Shown: positions 20,712 to 30,200 of the stretch, one piece after another
How the letters are laid out: each line of letters opens with the position of its first letter
Position numbering within the stretch: the stretch's first letter is position 1
The notes under the pieces: generated by a model
Told to the model about the DNA's origin: nothing
Databases searched by the model: none
What the model saw: the letters and a program-made list of their open reading frames with translations, nothing else
Origin: Metabacillus bambusae
GTDB taxonomy: Bacteria; Bacillota; Bacilli; Bacillales; Bacillaceae
Direction of reading: 5' to 3'
NCBI RefSeq assembly: GCF_017497975.1
Contig: NZ_JAGDEL010000031.1
Location: 1 to 59,092, forward strand
DNA length: 59,092 nucleotides
Made by a program: the position numbers and the translations under genes

Positions 20712-20712
20712 T

Positions 20713-21087
20713 ATGAAAATTGTAAGTACAAATCAGGCACCAGCTGCTATTGGTCCATATTCTCAAGGTATTATTGCAGGTAACCTATTTTATAGCTCAG
20801 GTCAGATTCCCTTAACTGCTGAGGGCGAGTTGGTTACAGGAGATATCGCTGAACAAACACACCAAGTTTTTAAAAATTTAAAAGCAGTACTAGAAGAGGC
20901 AGGAGCTTCACTTGAATCAGTTGTTAAAGCTACAGTATTTCTTAAGGATATGAATTCGTTTGCTGCATTTAATGATGTTTACGGCCATTATTTTGCAGAG
21001 CATAAGCCGGCACGTTCTTGTGTTGAGGTTGCACGTCTTCCGAAGGATGTTCTTGTAGAAATTGAAGTTATAGCATTAATTAAATAA
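20713..21087 (+). CDS. ridA: RidA/YabJ, enamine/imine deaminase
   Basis: 124-residue YjgF/RidA protein that hydrolyses reactive 2-aminoacrylate and related imines; in B. subtilis YabJ affects purR-dependent repression. The conserved C-terminus has [22 protein letters not shown] (quoted in part) with Arg near 102, the substrate-carboxylate ligand. ATG 20713 follows GGAGAGGA located in the end of purR. A terminator follows at 21101. Confidence 0.95.
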   Translation: MKIVSTNQAPAAIGPYSQGIIAGNLFYSSGQIPLTAEGELVTGDIAEQTHQVFKNLKAVLEEAGASLESVVKATVFLKDMNSFAAFNDVYGHYFAEHKPARSCVEVARLPKDVLVEIEVIALIK

Positions 21088-21100
21088 ATATCCTTTTAAT

Positions 21101-21132
21101 TACCAATCGTATAATATGCGGTTGGTTTTTTG
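21101..21132 (+). terminator. terminator after ridA
   Basis: ACCAATCG / CGGTTGGT with one G-U pair and a short AT loop, followed by six T. Confidence 0.8.
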
Positions 21133-21275
21133 TTTGCTAAAAATTATATGTAATTTTACTTTGCCTTTGTGTCTAGCTTTTTGATTTCCACTCCATTATG
21201 TAAGGGAAGTAATGTATTTTATTATGAATCGTCTAAAATTTATTAGGCTAAATTAAAAAAATTTTCAAATAATGC

Positions 21276-21302
21276 AGGAATAAACAAAAAAACGTTGAAT
21301 TT
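21276..21302 (+). promoter_or_regulatory. sigma-H promoter of spoVG
   Basis: The -35 AGGAATAA (21276-21283) and -10 GTTGAATTT (21294-21302) fit the sigma-H pattern (AGGAWWW, then GAAT). The AT-rich stretch just upstream corresponds to the region bound by AbrB in B. subtilis spoVG. Confidence 0.8.
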
Positions 21303-21345
21303 AGTAACTAAAGTTTTTCATATGGGGGAAAAGGTGGTGAACAGA

Positions 21346-21636
21346 ATGGAAGTTACAGACGTTAGATTACGCCGCGTAAATACCGAAGGTCGTATGAGAG
21401 CGATTGCATCTATCACACTAGATCATGAATTTGTTGTTCATGATATTCGTGTTATTGATGGAAATAACGGTCTCTTTGTTGCGATGCCAAGTAAGCGTAC
21501 TCCTGATGGAGAGTTCAGAGATATTGCACACCCTATTAACTCTAATACACGCGGAAAGATTCAAGATGCTGTATTAGCTGAATATCATCGTTTAGGTGAG
21601 CTAGAAGTAGAATTTGAAGAAGCAGGTGCTTCATAA
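21346..21636 (+). CDS. spoVG: SpoVG, regulator/RNA-binding protein
   Basis: 96-residue protein, almost identical to B. subtilis SpoVG, needed for normal septation and cortex formation. Homologues bind DNA and [23 protein letters not shown] and [17 protein letters not shown] are invariant family segments. ATG 21346 follows AGGTGGTGA; the extra upstream frame from 21295 lies in the leader. A sigma-H promoter and AT-rich AbrB region precede it, linking it to abrB at 9152. Confidence 0.97.
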   Translation: MEVTDVRLRRVNTEGRMRAIASITLDHEFVVHDIRVIDGNNGLFVAMPSKRTPDGEFRDIAHPINSNTRGKIQDAVLAEYHRLGELEVEFEEAGAS

Positions 21637-21642
21637 AATATG

Positions 21643-21681
21643 AAAAGGGACTTTGCATATAGTGTGCAGAGTCCTTTTTTT
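21643..21681 (+). terminator. terminator after spoVG
   Basis: GGGACT(T)TGC / GCA(G)AGTCC hairpin followed by seven T. Immediately afterwards a family A repeat begins. Confidence 0.85.
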
Positions 21682-21684
21682 GTC

Positions 21685-21848
21685 GTCTAGGAAATTATAA
21701 AATTCTAGTACTGTGGATAAGCGCTTGGCATCCAGCTCCAGCGCCTAGCCCCTCGAGGTCATAAGCCACTTAAGAATTGAAGGTAAAGAACACCTTCTAT
21801 TCTTAAGCGTCTTATTTGCCCGAGGCTGTTCAAGGCGCTTGCGCTTTT
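21685..21848 (+). repeat. family A repeat, copy A2, with DnaA box
   Basis: Complete family A unit. It has the AT-rich leader (TCTAGGAAATTATAAAATTC) and a perfect DnaA box (TGTGGATAA at 21712-21720, TTATCCACA on the minus strand). The arms CCAGCTCCAGCGCCTAGCC and AAGGCGCTTGCGCTTTT enclose a central hairpin CTTAAGAAT (21769-21777) / ATTCTTAAG (21799-21807), with inner GAAGGT/ACCTTC. Confidence 0.9.
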
Positions 21849-21855
21849 GTTCTTG

Positions 21856-22017
21856 TTCAAGAAATTATAAAATTCTTGTACTGTGGATAACACTATGTTA
21901 TCCAGCGCCAGTGCTAAAGGGAAGTGAACTTCACACTCTTTATTCTCTAAGTCAACATCGTCTTCGTGTTTCCTTTTAAGTCTCTTTCTAGTTTATACGT
22001 CGCTAAACGGGTGCTAC
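21856..22017 (+). repeat. family B repeat, copy B3, with DnaA box
   Basis: Starts with the same AT-rich leader as family A, here CAAGAAATTATAAAATTCTTG, and a perfect DnaA box (21882-21890). Family B sequence follows, with its central hairpin shortened (AACATCG/TCTTCGTGTT). It stands in tandem directly after copy A2. The region from here to glmU is AT-rich without clear genes. Confidence 0.8.
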
Positions 22018-22214
22018 TCTTTCCTCAGTATTTGTTAAAGTTCTGTAGTTTCGTACTAAAAAATAAAACTATGATAAAATTAGAAATATCATGTACTTTT
22101 AAATGCTATCTTGAAATGCTCGTTGTTTTAGGATATATTTTTTTATGGATAAATAGGTATTTACGTATAAATGTTTTTTGAAAAAGGTTAAATATTAAAA
22201 TGGAGGCCTAGTAA

Positions 22215-23591
22215 ATGGATAATCGGTTCGCAGTTATTTTAGCTGCAGGTCAAGGCACACGGATGAAATCTTCACTATATAAAGTTCTACATCCTGTATG
22301 TGGAAAACCAATGGTACAGCATGTTTTAGATCATGTATCTAAATTAGACTTAGCAAAGATTGTTACTGTTGTTGGTCATGGTGCTGAAATAGTAAAATCA
22401 GAACTTGGAGATGTTAGTGAGTATGCTTTGCAAAGTGAACAGTTAGGGACTGCTCATGCTGTTATGCAAGCTGCATCATACTTAGAGAATGAAGAAGGAA
22501 CAACGATTGTTATTTGCGGTGATACTCCCCTTATCACGCCAGACACTCTTAATTCTTTATTAACTCATCACCAAGAAACAAATGCAATGGCAACGATCTT
22601 AACTGCAAAAGCCGATGATCCTACTGGCTATGGTCGCATCGTTCGTAATGAAATGGGAACGGTAGAAAAAATAGTTGAGCATAAAGACGCTACTGAATTA
22701 GAACGAGGTATTCCGGAAATTAATACAGGTACATATTGCTTTGATAATAAGGAATTATTTAAAGCATTATCAAATGTATCGAATGATAATGTTCAAGGAG
22801 AATATTACCTACCAGATGTAATTGAAATCCTCCAAAAAGAAGGCAAGATCGTTTCAGCTTATCAAACTGCTTCTTTTGATGAAACTTTGGGAGTAAACGA
22901 CCGAATTGCGTTATCACAGGCAGAAAAAATTATGAAGCAACGCATCAATAAAGAGCATATGAGAAATGGTGTATCGTTAATTGATCCTGATCACACGTAT
23001 ATCTCAGCAGATGCCGTTATTGGACGTGATACAGTTATCTATCCAGGAACAATGATTATTGGTGAAACTGTAATCGGTGAAAATTGCATTATTGGCCCAA
23101 ATTCAGAAATAAAAAATTGCACAGTACAAAATGAAACGACAATCCGACAATCTGTTGCCCATGATAGTCATATTGGTAACAGTGTTGCAATTGGGCCATT
23201 TGCTCATATTCGTCCTTTATCTACTATTTCTGATGAAGTGAAAATTGGGAACTTCGTTGAAATCAAAAAGTCGACAATGGGTAAAGGAAGTAAAGCATCT
23301 CATTTAAGCTACATTGGAGATGCTGAGGTCGGTGCAGATGTAAACCTTGGATGTGGATCTATTACTGTTAATTATGATGGTAAGAATAAGTTTTTAACAA
23401 AGATTGAAGATGGTGCTTTTATAGGCTGTAATTCTAACTTAGTTGCACCTGTAACGATTGGTAAAGGAGCATATGTTGCTGCTGGATCAACAGTTACAGA
23501 TGATGTACCAGAAAAGGCGTTATCGGTTGCGCGATCAAGACAAGTAAATAAAGAGAATTATGTCGATCGTTTAAATAATAAAAATTCCTAA
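22215..23591 (+). CDS. glmU: bifunctional GlmU (GcaD)
   Basis: Makes UDP-N-acetylglucosamine for peptidoglycan by acetylating glucosamine-1-P and then uridylating it. 458 residues. The N-terminal pyrophosphorylase has [11 protein letters not shown] near residue 9. The C-terminal left-handed beta helix (about 250-440) shows hexapeptide repeats such as [14 protein letters not shown], and the acetyltransferase site is around [18 protein letters not shown] precedes the ATG. prs follows 19 bases later, a standard pair. Confidence 0.97.
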   Translation: MDNRFAVILAAGQGTRMKSSLYKVLHPVCGKPMVQHVLDHVSKLDLAKIVTVVGHGAEIVKSELGDVSEYALQSEQLGTAHAVMQAASYLENEEGTTIVICGDTPLITPDTLNSLLTHHQETNAMATILTAKADDPTGYGRIVRNEMGTVEKIVEHKDATELERGIPEINTGTYCFDNKELFKALSNVSNDNVQGEYYLPDVIEILQKEGKIVSAYQTASFDETLGVNDRIALSQAEKIMKQRINKEHMRNGVSLIDPDHTYISADAVIGRDTVIYPGTMIIGETVIGENCIIGPNSEIKNCTVQNETTIRQSVAHDSHIGNSVAIGPFAHIRPLSTISDEVKIGNFVEIKKSTMGKGSKASHLSYIGDAEVGADVNLGCGSITVNYDGKNKFLTKIEDGAFIGCNSNLVAPVTIGKGAYVAAGSTVTDDVPEKALSVARSRQVNKENYVDRLNNKNS

Positions 23592-23610
23592 TGGAGGTTT
23601 TCACTTTACC

Positions 23611-24564
23611 ATGTCTAATCGCTATGGAGATTCTAATTTAAAAATATTTACGCTAAACTCTAATCCTGCTTTAGCACAAGAAATCGCTGAAATTGTTGGG
23701 GTTGATTTAGGGAAGAGTTCTGTAACTCGCTTTAGTGATGGAGAAATTCAAATTAATATCGAAGAAAGTATTCGTGGTTGTGATGTATATATTATCCAAT
23801 CAACAAGTGGTCCTGTCAACGAACACTTAATGGAGCTATTAATTATGATAGATGCTTTAAAGCGTGCATCAGCTAAAACGATTAACCTCGTTATTCCTTA
23901 CTATGGTTATGCTAGACAAGATCGTAAAGCAAGAGCTAGAGAACCAATCACAGCAAAGCTTGTGGCGAACCTTATAGAAACAGCAGGGTCAACTCGTGTT
24001 ATCACGCTTGATTTACATGCACCACAAATTCAAGGATTCTTTGATATACCAATTGATCATCTTATGGGAGTTCCAATTTTAGGGGAATATTTCCTGGGTA
24101 AGAAATTAGATGATATTGTCATTGTTTCCCCTGATCATGGTGGTGTTACACGTGCTCGTAAATTGGCAGATAAGCTAAAAGCTCCTATTGCGATTATTGA
24201 CAAAAGACGCCCAAGACCTAATGTTGTAGAAGTGATGAATATTGTTGGTAATATCGAAGGGAAAACAGCAATCCTAATCGATGATATTATCGACACTGCA
24301 GGAACGATTACCCTAGCAGCTAACGCGCTTGTTGAAAATGGTGCTAAAGAGGTATATGCTTGTTGCACACATCCAGTTTTATCTGGTCCAGCTATTGAGC
24401 GTATTCAAAATTCTAAAATTAAAGAACTAGTTGTTACAAATTCAATTGCATTACCTGAAGAGAAGCGTATTGATAAATTAGTTGAATTATCTGTGGCTCC
24501 ATTAATGGGTGAAGCTATTATACGTGTACATGAAAAGCAATCAGTAAGTTTACTTTTCGATTGA
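23611..24564 (+). CDS. prs: ribose-phosphate pyrophosphokinase
   Basis: Makes PRPP from ribose-5-P and ATP, the precursor for nucleotides, His and Trp, and the effector of PurR at 19866. 317 residues. The PRPP-binding loop DDIIDTAGT is at 224-232, with the flexible catalytic segment [17 protein letters not shown] near 98-114 and the [11 protein letters not shown] region. GGAGG is 13 bases before the ATG. Confidence 0.97.
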   Translation: MSNRYGDSNLKIFTLNSNPALAQEIAEIVGVDLGKSSVTRFSDGEIQINIEESIRGCDVYIIQSTSGPVNEHLMELLIMIDALKRASAKTINLVIPYYGYARQDRKARAREPITAKLVANLIETAGSTRVITLDLHAPQIQGFFDIPIDHLMGVPILGEYFLGKKLDDIVIVSPDHGGVTRARKLADKLKAPIAIIDKRRPRPNVVEVMNIVGNIEGKTAILIDDIIDTAGTITLAANALVENGAKEVYACCTHPVLSGPAIERIQNSKIKELVVTNSIALPEEKRIDKLVELSVAPLMGEAIIRVHEKQSVSLLFD

Positions 24565-24659
24565 TATAATTAAAGCTTAATTTTAAACATTTTTCCGGTG
24601 AGTGAACCATACAATTCACCTGAGAAGTTTTGTTTAAGGTTAGGCTTTTTTGTTTTTCG

Positions 24660-24841
24660 AAAAAAATTCTTCTACCGTAGATAGGACTTTGAGATCCAGC
24701 TCCAGTGCCTATCGCCTATCAAACTTCAGATCATCTCCCTACGATAAGTCAACATCGGTTCGCTACGCTTACCATGTTTCCTTTATCTCAGTCGATGCTC
24801 CTCCAGTTTGTACGGCGATGATCGAGGCGCTTGCGCTTTTC
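24660..24841 (+). repeat. family B repeat, copy B4 (divergent)
   Basis: Divergent family B unit: ATCCAGCTCCAGTGCCTATC, AAGTCAACATCGGT...ACCATGTTTCC, TTTATCTCAG, GAGGCGCTTGCGCTTTTC. The internal hairpin AACATCGGT / ACCATGTT has a different loop-side stem from other copies (GAA/TTC there, GGT/ACC here) but still pairs. Confidence 0.7.
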
Positions 24842-24846
24842 TTATC

Positions 24847-25014
24847 GTCTAGGAAATTATAAAATTCTTGTACTGTGGATAAGCGCTTGGGATCCAGCTC
24901 TAGCGCCTAGCCCCTCTTGGGTCTACAGCCACTTAAGAATTGAAGGTAAAGAACACCTTCTATTCTTAAGCGCCTTATGCTTGCCTTAGGCTGTTCAAGG
25001 CGCTTGCGCTTTTG
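24847..25014 (+). repeat. family A repeat, copy A3, with DnaA box
   Basis: Full family A unit in tandem after B4. It has the AT-rich leader, a perfect DnaA box (24874-24882), and central hairpin CTTAAGAAT (24932-24940) / ATTCTTAAG (24962-24970). Confidence 0.88.
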
Positions 25015-25035
25015 TTATGCCTTTCTTAAAAAAAT

Positions 25036-25061
25036 GTTTATACCTTCCTAGTTATGGGCAA
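25036..25061 (+). promoter_or_regulatory. sigma-B promoter of ctc
   Basis: GTTTAT (25036-25041), 14 bases, then GGGCAA (25056-25061). This fits the general-stress sigma-B pattern GTTTAA-N14-GGGTAT. ctc is the classical sigma-B gene. Confidence 0.75.
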
Positions 25062-25100
25062 ACAATAGATATAGGTAAAATTCGTTAGGAAGGTGTTAAT

Positions 25101-25727
25101 ATGACAACATTACAAGCAATAGAAAGAACGGAATTCACAAACTCGGCTAAAAGAAAGATTCGTGAATCAGGTAAAATACCCGCAGTTATTTACGGAAAGG
25201 CTTCGGAAAATAAATCAGTAGCGTTAGATAGTATTGAACTAATTAAGACATTAAGAGAAGAAGGTAAGAATTCAATTATTACTCTAGATGTTAATGGATC
25301 ATCACATGCAGTCATGCTCTATGATATGCAAAAAGACCCATTAAAAAATGAAATTGTCCATGCAGATTTTCATATAGTGGACATGAAATCAGATGTACAA
25401 GTTGAAGTACCGATTCACTTAACAGGTGAAGCACTAGGAGTGAAGGATGGTGGTGTTTTACAGCAACCACTTCATGAAGTAACAATCACTTCGAAACCAG
25501 GGAATATTCCACAGACGATTGATGTTGATATTACGAACCTTGGAGTAAATGAGACACTATTGATAAAGGATATTCCGAATAATGAGAACTATTCATTTGT
25601 TCAAGATGAGGAACAGGTAATTGCATCCGTTCTCCCTCCTCAACAAGAAGAAGAAATTGATAGTGGAGAAGAGCAAGAAGCTGGAACTCCTGAAAATGAA
25701 GAGGGTCGTGAGCATAACGCTGAGTAA
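25101..25727 (+). CDS. ctc: general stress protein Ctc (ribosomal protein bL25)
   Basis: 208-residue bL25 of the long CTC type. An N-terminal 5S rRNA-binding domain (about 1-90) is followed by a beta-rich C-terminal domain and an acidic tail (EEEIDSGEEQEAGTPENEEG). It binds 5S rRNA in the ribosome under stress. AGGAAGGTG lies before ATG 25101. A sigma-B-type promoter is 40 bases upstream. It ends in a strong terminator. Confidence 0.96.
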   Translation: MTTLQAIERTEFTNSAKRKIRESGKIPAVIYGKASENKSVALDSIELIKTLREEGKNSIITLDVNGSSHAVMLYDMQKDPLKNEIVHADFHIVDMKSDVQVEVPIHLTGEALGVKDGGVLQQPLHEVTITSKPGNIPQTIDVDITNLGVNETLLIKDIPNNENYSFVQDEEQVIASVLPPQQEEEIDSGEEQEAGTPENEEGREHNAE

Positions 25728-25757
25728 TACAAGAGGGAAAGATCATATTTAATATAT

Positions 25758-25840
25758 AGTGTCAGCCTGTAACCAATTGTTTTTAGAGAAAACTCATTTT
25801 TCTTTAAAAATGCCATTGGTGAGGGCTGACACTTTACTTT
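25758..25840 (+). terminator. terminator after ctc
   Basis: Long structure: AGTGTCAGCC (25758-25767) pairs with GGCTGACACT (25824-25833), and an inner stem ACCAAT / ATTGGT extends it. T-rich sequence follows. Confidence 0.75.
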
Positions 25841-25984
25841 TGAGGAAGCAACTTTTGTGCTATTGTTATATAAATAGTCTCAATAATAGAAAATAAAATG
25901 TAAAAGTTTAATGATAAGTATATAATAAAGTCAGATGCATTTTTAAGTTGATAATAAGGTAATAAAATCTTTTTACTTATGGTG

Positions 25985-26220
25985 GCTAGCTCCAGCGCCC
26001 AGCGCCTAGTGAATTTCACACTCCTTATACGCTAAGTCAACATCGAACGCTCGTGCTCTTCGTGTTTCCTTTGCCGCACGTTAACGGGCAGTAAATGATA
26101 ACTGCCCATAAATGTCCGATAAGTCTCGCTATCCATCAGAAAACCACTGATGGAAGTCTCGCTGTATCTCATAAGGAGTGCTCTTTTTTCTACGTCGCTA
26201 AACGGGTGCTTGCGCTTTTC
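25985..26220 (+). repeat. family B repeat, copy B5, carrying module C
   Basis: Family B unit (CTCCAGCGCCCAGCGCCTAG; CACACTCCTTATACGC ... ATAAGGAGTGCTC; GGGTGCTTGCGCTTTTC). A second module of about 92 bp interrupts it at 26072-26163. The module has two perfect hairpins: GGGCAGT / ACTGCCC (26086-26107) and CCATCAG / CTGATGG (26133-26153). It ends just before the pth ribosome site. Confidence 0.85.
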
Positions 26221-26252
26221 TAAGATGATTTGTGTTGGGAGGGTTTCAAGTT

Positions 26253-26810
26253 ATGAAACTCATAGTCGGGTTAGGTAATCCTGGGAGAGAGTATGATCAA
26301 ACAAGACACAATGTAGGTTTTATGATAATAGATAAGCTTTCAGAAGAGTTATCTATCCCTCTTGATAGTCACAAGTTTAATGGGCTATACGGAATAGGAC
26401 ATATTTCTGGAGAAAAAGTCATATTATTAAAACCACTTACATACATGAATTTGTCAGGGGAATGCATTCGACCTTTAATGGATTATTATGAAATAAATGA
26501 TGACGAACTAGTCGTTATTTACGATGACCTTGATCTACCTGTTGGAAAAATTCGATTAAGAACAAAAGGTAGTGCTGGAGGTCATAATGGGATTAAATCA
26601 ATGATACTACACTTAGCGACACAAGAATTTAATCGAATTCGTGTTGGTATTGATCGTCCGACAAATGGAATGAAAATTTCAGATTATGTATTAAGCCGGT
26701 TTTCTTCGGATGAAGAACAGGGGATAAATGAAGCAATTGAACGTTCAGCAAATGCATGTGAAAAATGGTTATCAACCTCTTTTACCCAAGTTATGAATGA
26801 ATATAATTAA
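26253..26810 (+). CDS. pth: peptidyl-tRNA hydrolase (SpoVC)
   Basis: Releases tRNA from prematurely terminated peptidyl-tRNA. 185 residues. The catalytic His is in TRHNVGF (about 20), with the conserved Asn in YMNLSG and Asp in YDDLDLP. ATG 26253 follows GGGAGGG; the frame extends upstream to 26232 but without a site. Known as spoVC because some alleles block sporulation. It is followed by fin. Confidence 0.97.
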   Translation: MKLIVGLGNPGREYDQTRHNVGFMIIDKLSEELSIPLDSHKFNGLYGIGHISGEKVILLKPLTYMNLSGECIRPLMDYYEINDDELVVIYDDLDLPVGKIRLRTKGSAGGHNGIKSMILHLATQEFNRIRVGIDRPTNGMKISDYVLSRFSSDEEQGINEAIERSANACEKWLSTSFTQVMNEYN

Positions 26811-26837
26811 GAAAAGCTAAAGAGCGCATTTAATGCA

Positions 26838-26868
26838 TGTATATTGAGCCTCTAAAAGGTACATACTA
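26838..26868 (+). promoter_or_regulatory. forespore (sigma-F/G) promoter of fin
   Basis: The -35 TGTATA (26838-26843), 18-base spacer and -10 CATACTA (26862-26868) fit forespore sigma factors. The spacer carries the left arm of an inverted repeat whose right arm is just before the fin ribosome site. Confidence 0.75.
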
Positions 26869-26890
26869 TCACTAAAACAAACCTTTTTAG
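26852..26890 (+). promoter_or_regulatory. inverted repeat straddling the fin promoter
   Basis: CTAAAAGGT (26852-26860) and ACCTTTTTAG (26881-26890) pair with one bulge. The left arm is upstream of the expected start of transcription and the right arm abuts the AGGGGAGG ribosome site. Only read-through RNA from pth could form this hairpin. Confidence 0.6.
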
Positions 26891-26901
26891 GGGAGGCAAT
26901 T

Positions 26902-27132
26902 ATGGCTCTGCATTATCATTGTAGACACTGTGGTGTGAATGTAGGAAGCATTGATAACATCTCTGTTTCAAGCGAACAGCTAGGGTTTGATCATTTAACA
27001 AATGATGAACGCCAAGAGATGATCACATACCAGCAAAATGGTGATATTCACATAAAAACAATTTGTGAGGATTGTCAGGATGCTCTAAATAGAAATCCAG
27101 ATTTACACCAATATGAGAGTTTTATTCAGTAA
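26902..27132 (+). CDS. fin: Fin (YabK), anti-sigma-F factor
   Basis: 76-residue zinc protein made in the forespore that inhibits sigma-F and helps the switch to sigma-G. It has CRHCG near residues 8-12 and CEDC near 56-59, the four zinc ligands. GGGGAGG lies before the ATG, and a sigma-F/G promoter sits 34 bases upstream. With csfB at 1145 and spoIIE at 38285, the window holds several parts of forespore sigma control. Confidence 0.95.
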   Translation: MALHYHCRHCGVNVGSIDNISVSSEQLGFDHLTNDERQEMITYQQNGDIHIKTICEDCQDALNRNPDLHQYESFIQ

Positions 27133-27134
27133 GA

Positions 27135-27163
27135 GCTTTGGGTACAACCCCAAAGCATTTTTC
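27135..27163 (+). terminator. terminator after fin
   Basis: Perfect GCTTTGGG / CCCAAAGC hairpin followed by a T-rich tail. Confidence 0.85.
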
Positions 27164-27286
27164 TGTTTTGACTTTTCATTATGGAATAAGAATGTATAGA
27201 TACAAATATGGTTACGAATTTTTAAAACCAACATTACCTGATAATAGATGAATCTATGAATTTATTTTGAGAGGAGGGGCTTTAGC

Positions 27287-30200
27287 TTGAATAGTTTGCA
27301 ACAATACTTTTATGATACGGACGATTTTAAAACGATCGTTTCAGGAATTGAAGAGGGGTTAAAGGAACAGCTTGTAGCTGGTTTGTCTGGCTCAGCAAGA
27401 ACTGTTTTTACTGCAGCTCTTTATAATGATTTAAAGAAATCAGTGTTAATTGTTACACATAACCTTTACCAGGCTCAAAAAATATATGAGGATTTAGTCC
27501 ATTTAATAGTGGAAGATGTTTATCTTTATCCTGTGAATGATTTAATTGCTTCTGAAATTGCCATTGCTAGTCCAGAGCTAAAGGCTCAAAGAATTGAGGT
27601 TCTTAATAGACTTGCTGAAGGAAAACGATCAATCATTGTCGCACCAGTGGCAGGAGTTAGACGCTTGCTTCCACCTAAAGAGATTTGGAAGGATAAGCAG
27701 TTGAAAATGACACTAGGACAAGATATTGACCTAGAGGAATATATTCAACAGTTTATTTCACTAGGCTACGAAAGAACTGATATGGTTAGCTCACCGGGGG
27801 AATTTAGTGTTCGAGGTGGCATAATTGATATTTACCCTCTTACCGAAGAAAATGCAATTCGTATAGAACTGTTTGATACGGAGATTGACTCCATTCGTTC
27901 ATTTAATATTGATGATCAGCGTTCGATACATATGCTGAATGAGATTTCTATTGGACCTGCGATTGAAATGATTGTAAATGAAGATGCTAAAAATCGAAGC
28001 ATACAAGCAGTCGAAGCCGGTTTAGCAAAAAGTCTTAAAAAAATGAAAAACGAACAGCAAAAGGAATTACTTATTGAAAATATTCAATATGATTTAGAAC
28101 GCTTACGTAATGGACAATTTAGCCAAGATATCTTTAAATATTCCTCACTTATCTATGATAAGCCTACTAGTTTACTAGATTATTTTTCAGATAACATTAT
28201 TGTAATCCTTGATGAAATAAGTAGAATTCATGAAACATATGACCAGTTAGATAGGGAAGAGGCTGAATGGTATACGAGTTTACTTGAAGATGGCAAGATT
28301 TTTCAAGATGTTAAAATGTCACATTCCTATGTGGATGTTGTGACAAAATCCAAGCATCCTTTAATCTATCTATCATTATTCTTGAGGCATGTCCCTTATA
28401 CAAGTCCTCAAAATATCTTAAATTTATCATGTAAGCAAATGCAAAATTTTCACGGTCAAATGCATGTATTAAAAAATGAACTTGATCGTTGGAAAAAATC
28501 AAATTATGCTGTGGTATTTTTAGGGGTTAACGAGGAACGTACTAAAAAACTAGAACAAGTTTTAGAGGACTATGAAATAAATGCAACTATTCTAGGCGAT
28601 AAGGAAGCATTAGTTAGCGGGAAAGTTTGCATTATTGAAGGAGACCTTCAGACTGGTTTCGAGCTACCTATGCAAAAGCTTGCTGTTATCACTGAAGAAG
28701 AACTTTTCAAAAAAAGAGTTAAAAAGCAGGTTAGAAGACAGAAGCTTTCTAATGCTGAACGAATAAAGAGCTATTCCGAATTAGAGATTGGTGATTATGT
28801 CGTACATGTTAATCATGGGATCGGTAAATATCTCGGTATTGAAACACTTGAGATTAATGGAATTCATAAGGATTATTTAAATATTAGATATCAAGGTAGC
28901 GATCAATTATATGTACCGGTTGAGCAAATAGACCAAGTACAAAAGTATGTAGGATCAGAAGGTAAGGAACCAAAGATTTATAAGCTTGGTGGAAGTGACT
29001 GGCGTAGAGTAAAGAAGAAAGTAGAATCATCTGTACAAGATATAGCCGATGATTTAATTAAGCTATATGCAGAGCGTGAGGCGAGTGAAGGGTATGCGTT
29101 TTCACCTGATGGAGAAATGCAGAAGGAATTTGAGTTAGCCTTCCCATATCAAGAAACAGAGGACCAGATTCGATCTATTCAAGAAATTAAGAAGGATATG
29201 GAGCGCCTACGTCCAATGGATCGACTTCTATGTGGAGATGTAGGTTATGGGAAAACAGAAGTGGCAATAAGAGCAGCATTTAAAGCTATTGCTGATGGAA
29301 AACAGGTCGCTTTATTAGTTCCAACAACAATCCTGGCACAACAGCATTTTGAGACAGTTCGTGAGCGGTTTCATGAGTACCCAATAAAGGTAGGTCTACT
29401 AAGTCGCTTTAGATCGAGGAAAGAAATTAACGAAACGAAAAAAGGGCTTAGTAATGGAACAGTAGATATGGTTATAGGTACGCATAGACTATTATCAAAA
29501 GATGTTTTATATAAAGATTTAGGTTTACTTATTATAGATGAAGAGCAACGTTTTGGTGTAACACACAAAGAGAAGATAAAGCAGTTAAAGTCAAATGTTG
29601 ATGTACTTACATTAACAGCTACTCCAATTCCTAGAACCTTACATATGTCAATGCTAGGGGTTCGAGATTTATCTGTTATTGAAACACCGCCTGAAAATCG
29701 TTTTCCAGTGCAAACATATGTTGTTGAATACAACGGTGCTCTAGTAAGAGAATCAATTGAACGAGAAATGGCACGTGGCGGACAAGTTTTCTTTTTATAT
29801 AACAGGGTTGAGGATATTGAAAGAAAGGCTGAAGAAATTTCTATGCTTGTACCTGATGCAAGGGTTACATATGCACATGGTAAAATGACAGAAAATGAAC
29901 TAGAATCTGTTATGCTCAATTTCCTTGAAGGTGAGTTTGATGTTCTCGTCAGTACAACAATTATTGAGACTGGTGTAGATATTCCAAATGTAAATACATT
30001 AATTGTTAATGATGCAGATAAGATGGGGTTATCACAGCTTTATCAGCTTAGAGGTAGGGTTGGACGTTCAAATCGTGTTGCTTATGCTTATTTCACACAT
30101 AGAAAAGATAAGGTTCTAACAGAAGTTGCTGAAAAAAGGCTTCAAGCTATTAAAGAATTTACAGAACTAGGCTCTGGATTCAAAATTGCGATGCGTGACC

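Noticed and set aside
21966-22181. 71-codon open frame upstream of glmU
   Set aside because: It begins inside family B copy B3, has no ribosome site and no family resemblance; its composition is AT-rich intergenic.
24565-24655. Terminator after prs
   Set aside because: Only weak pairing (GTGAA/TTCAC) and a T stretch separated from it; not strong enough to list.
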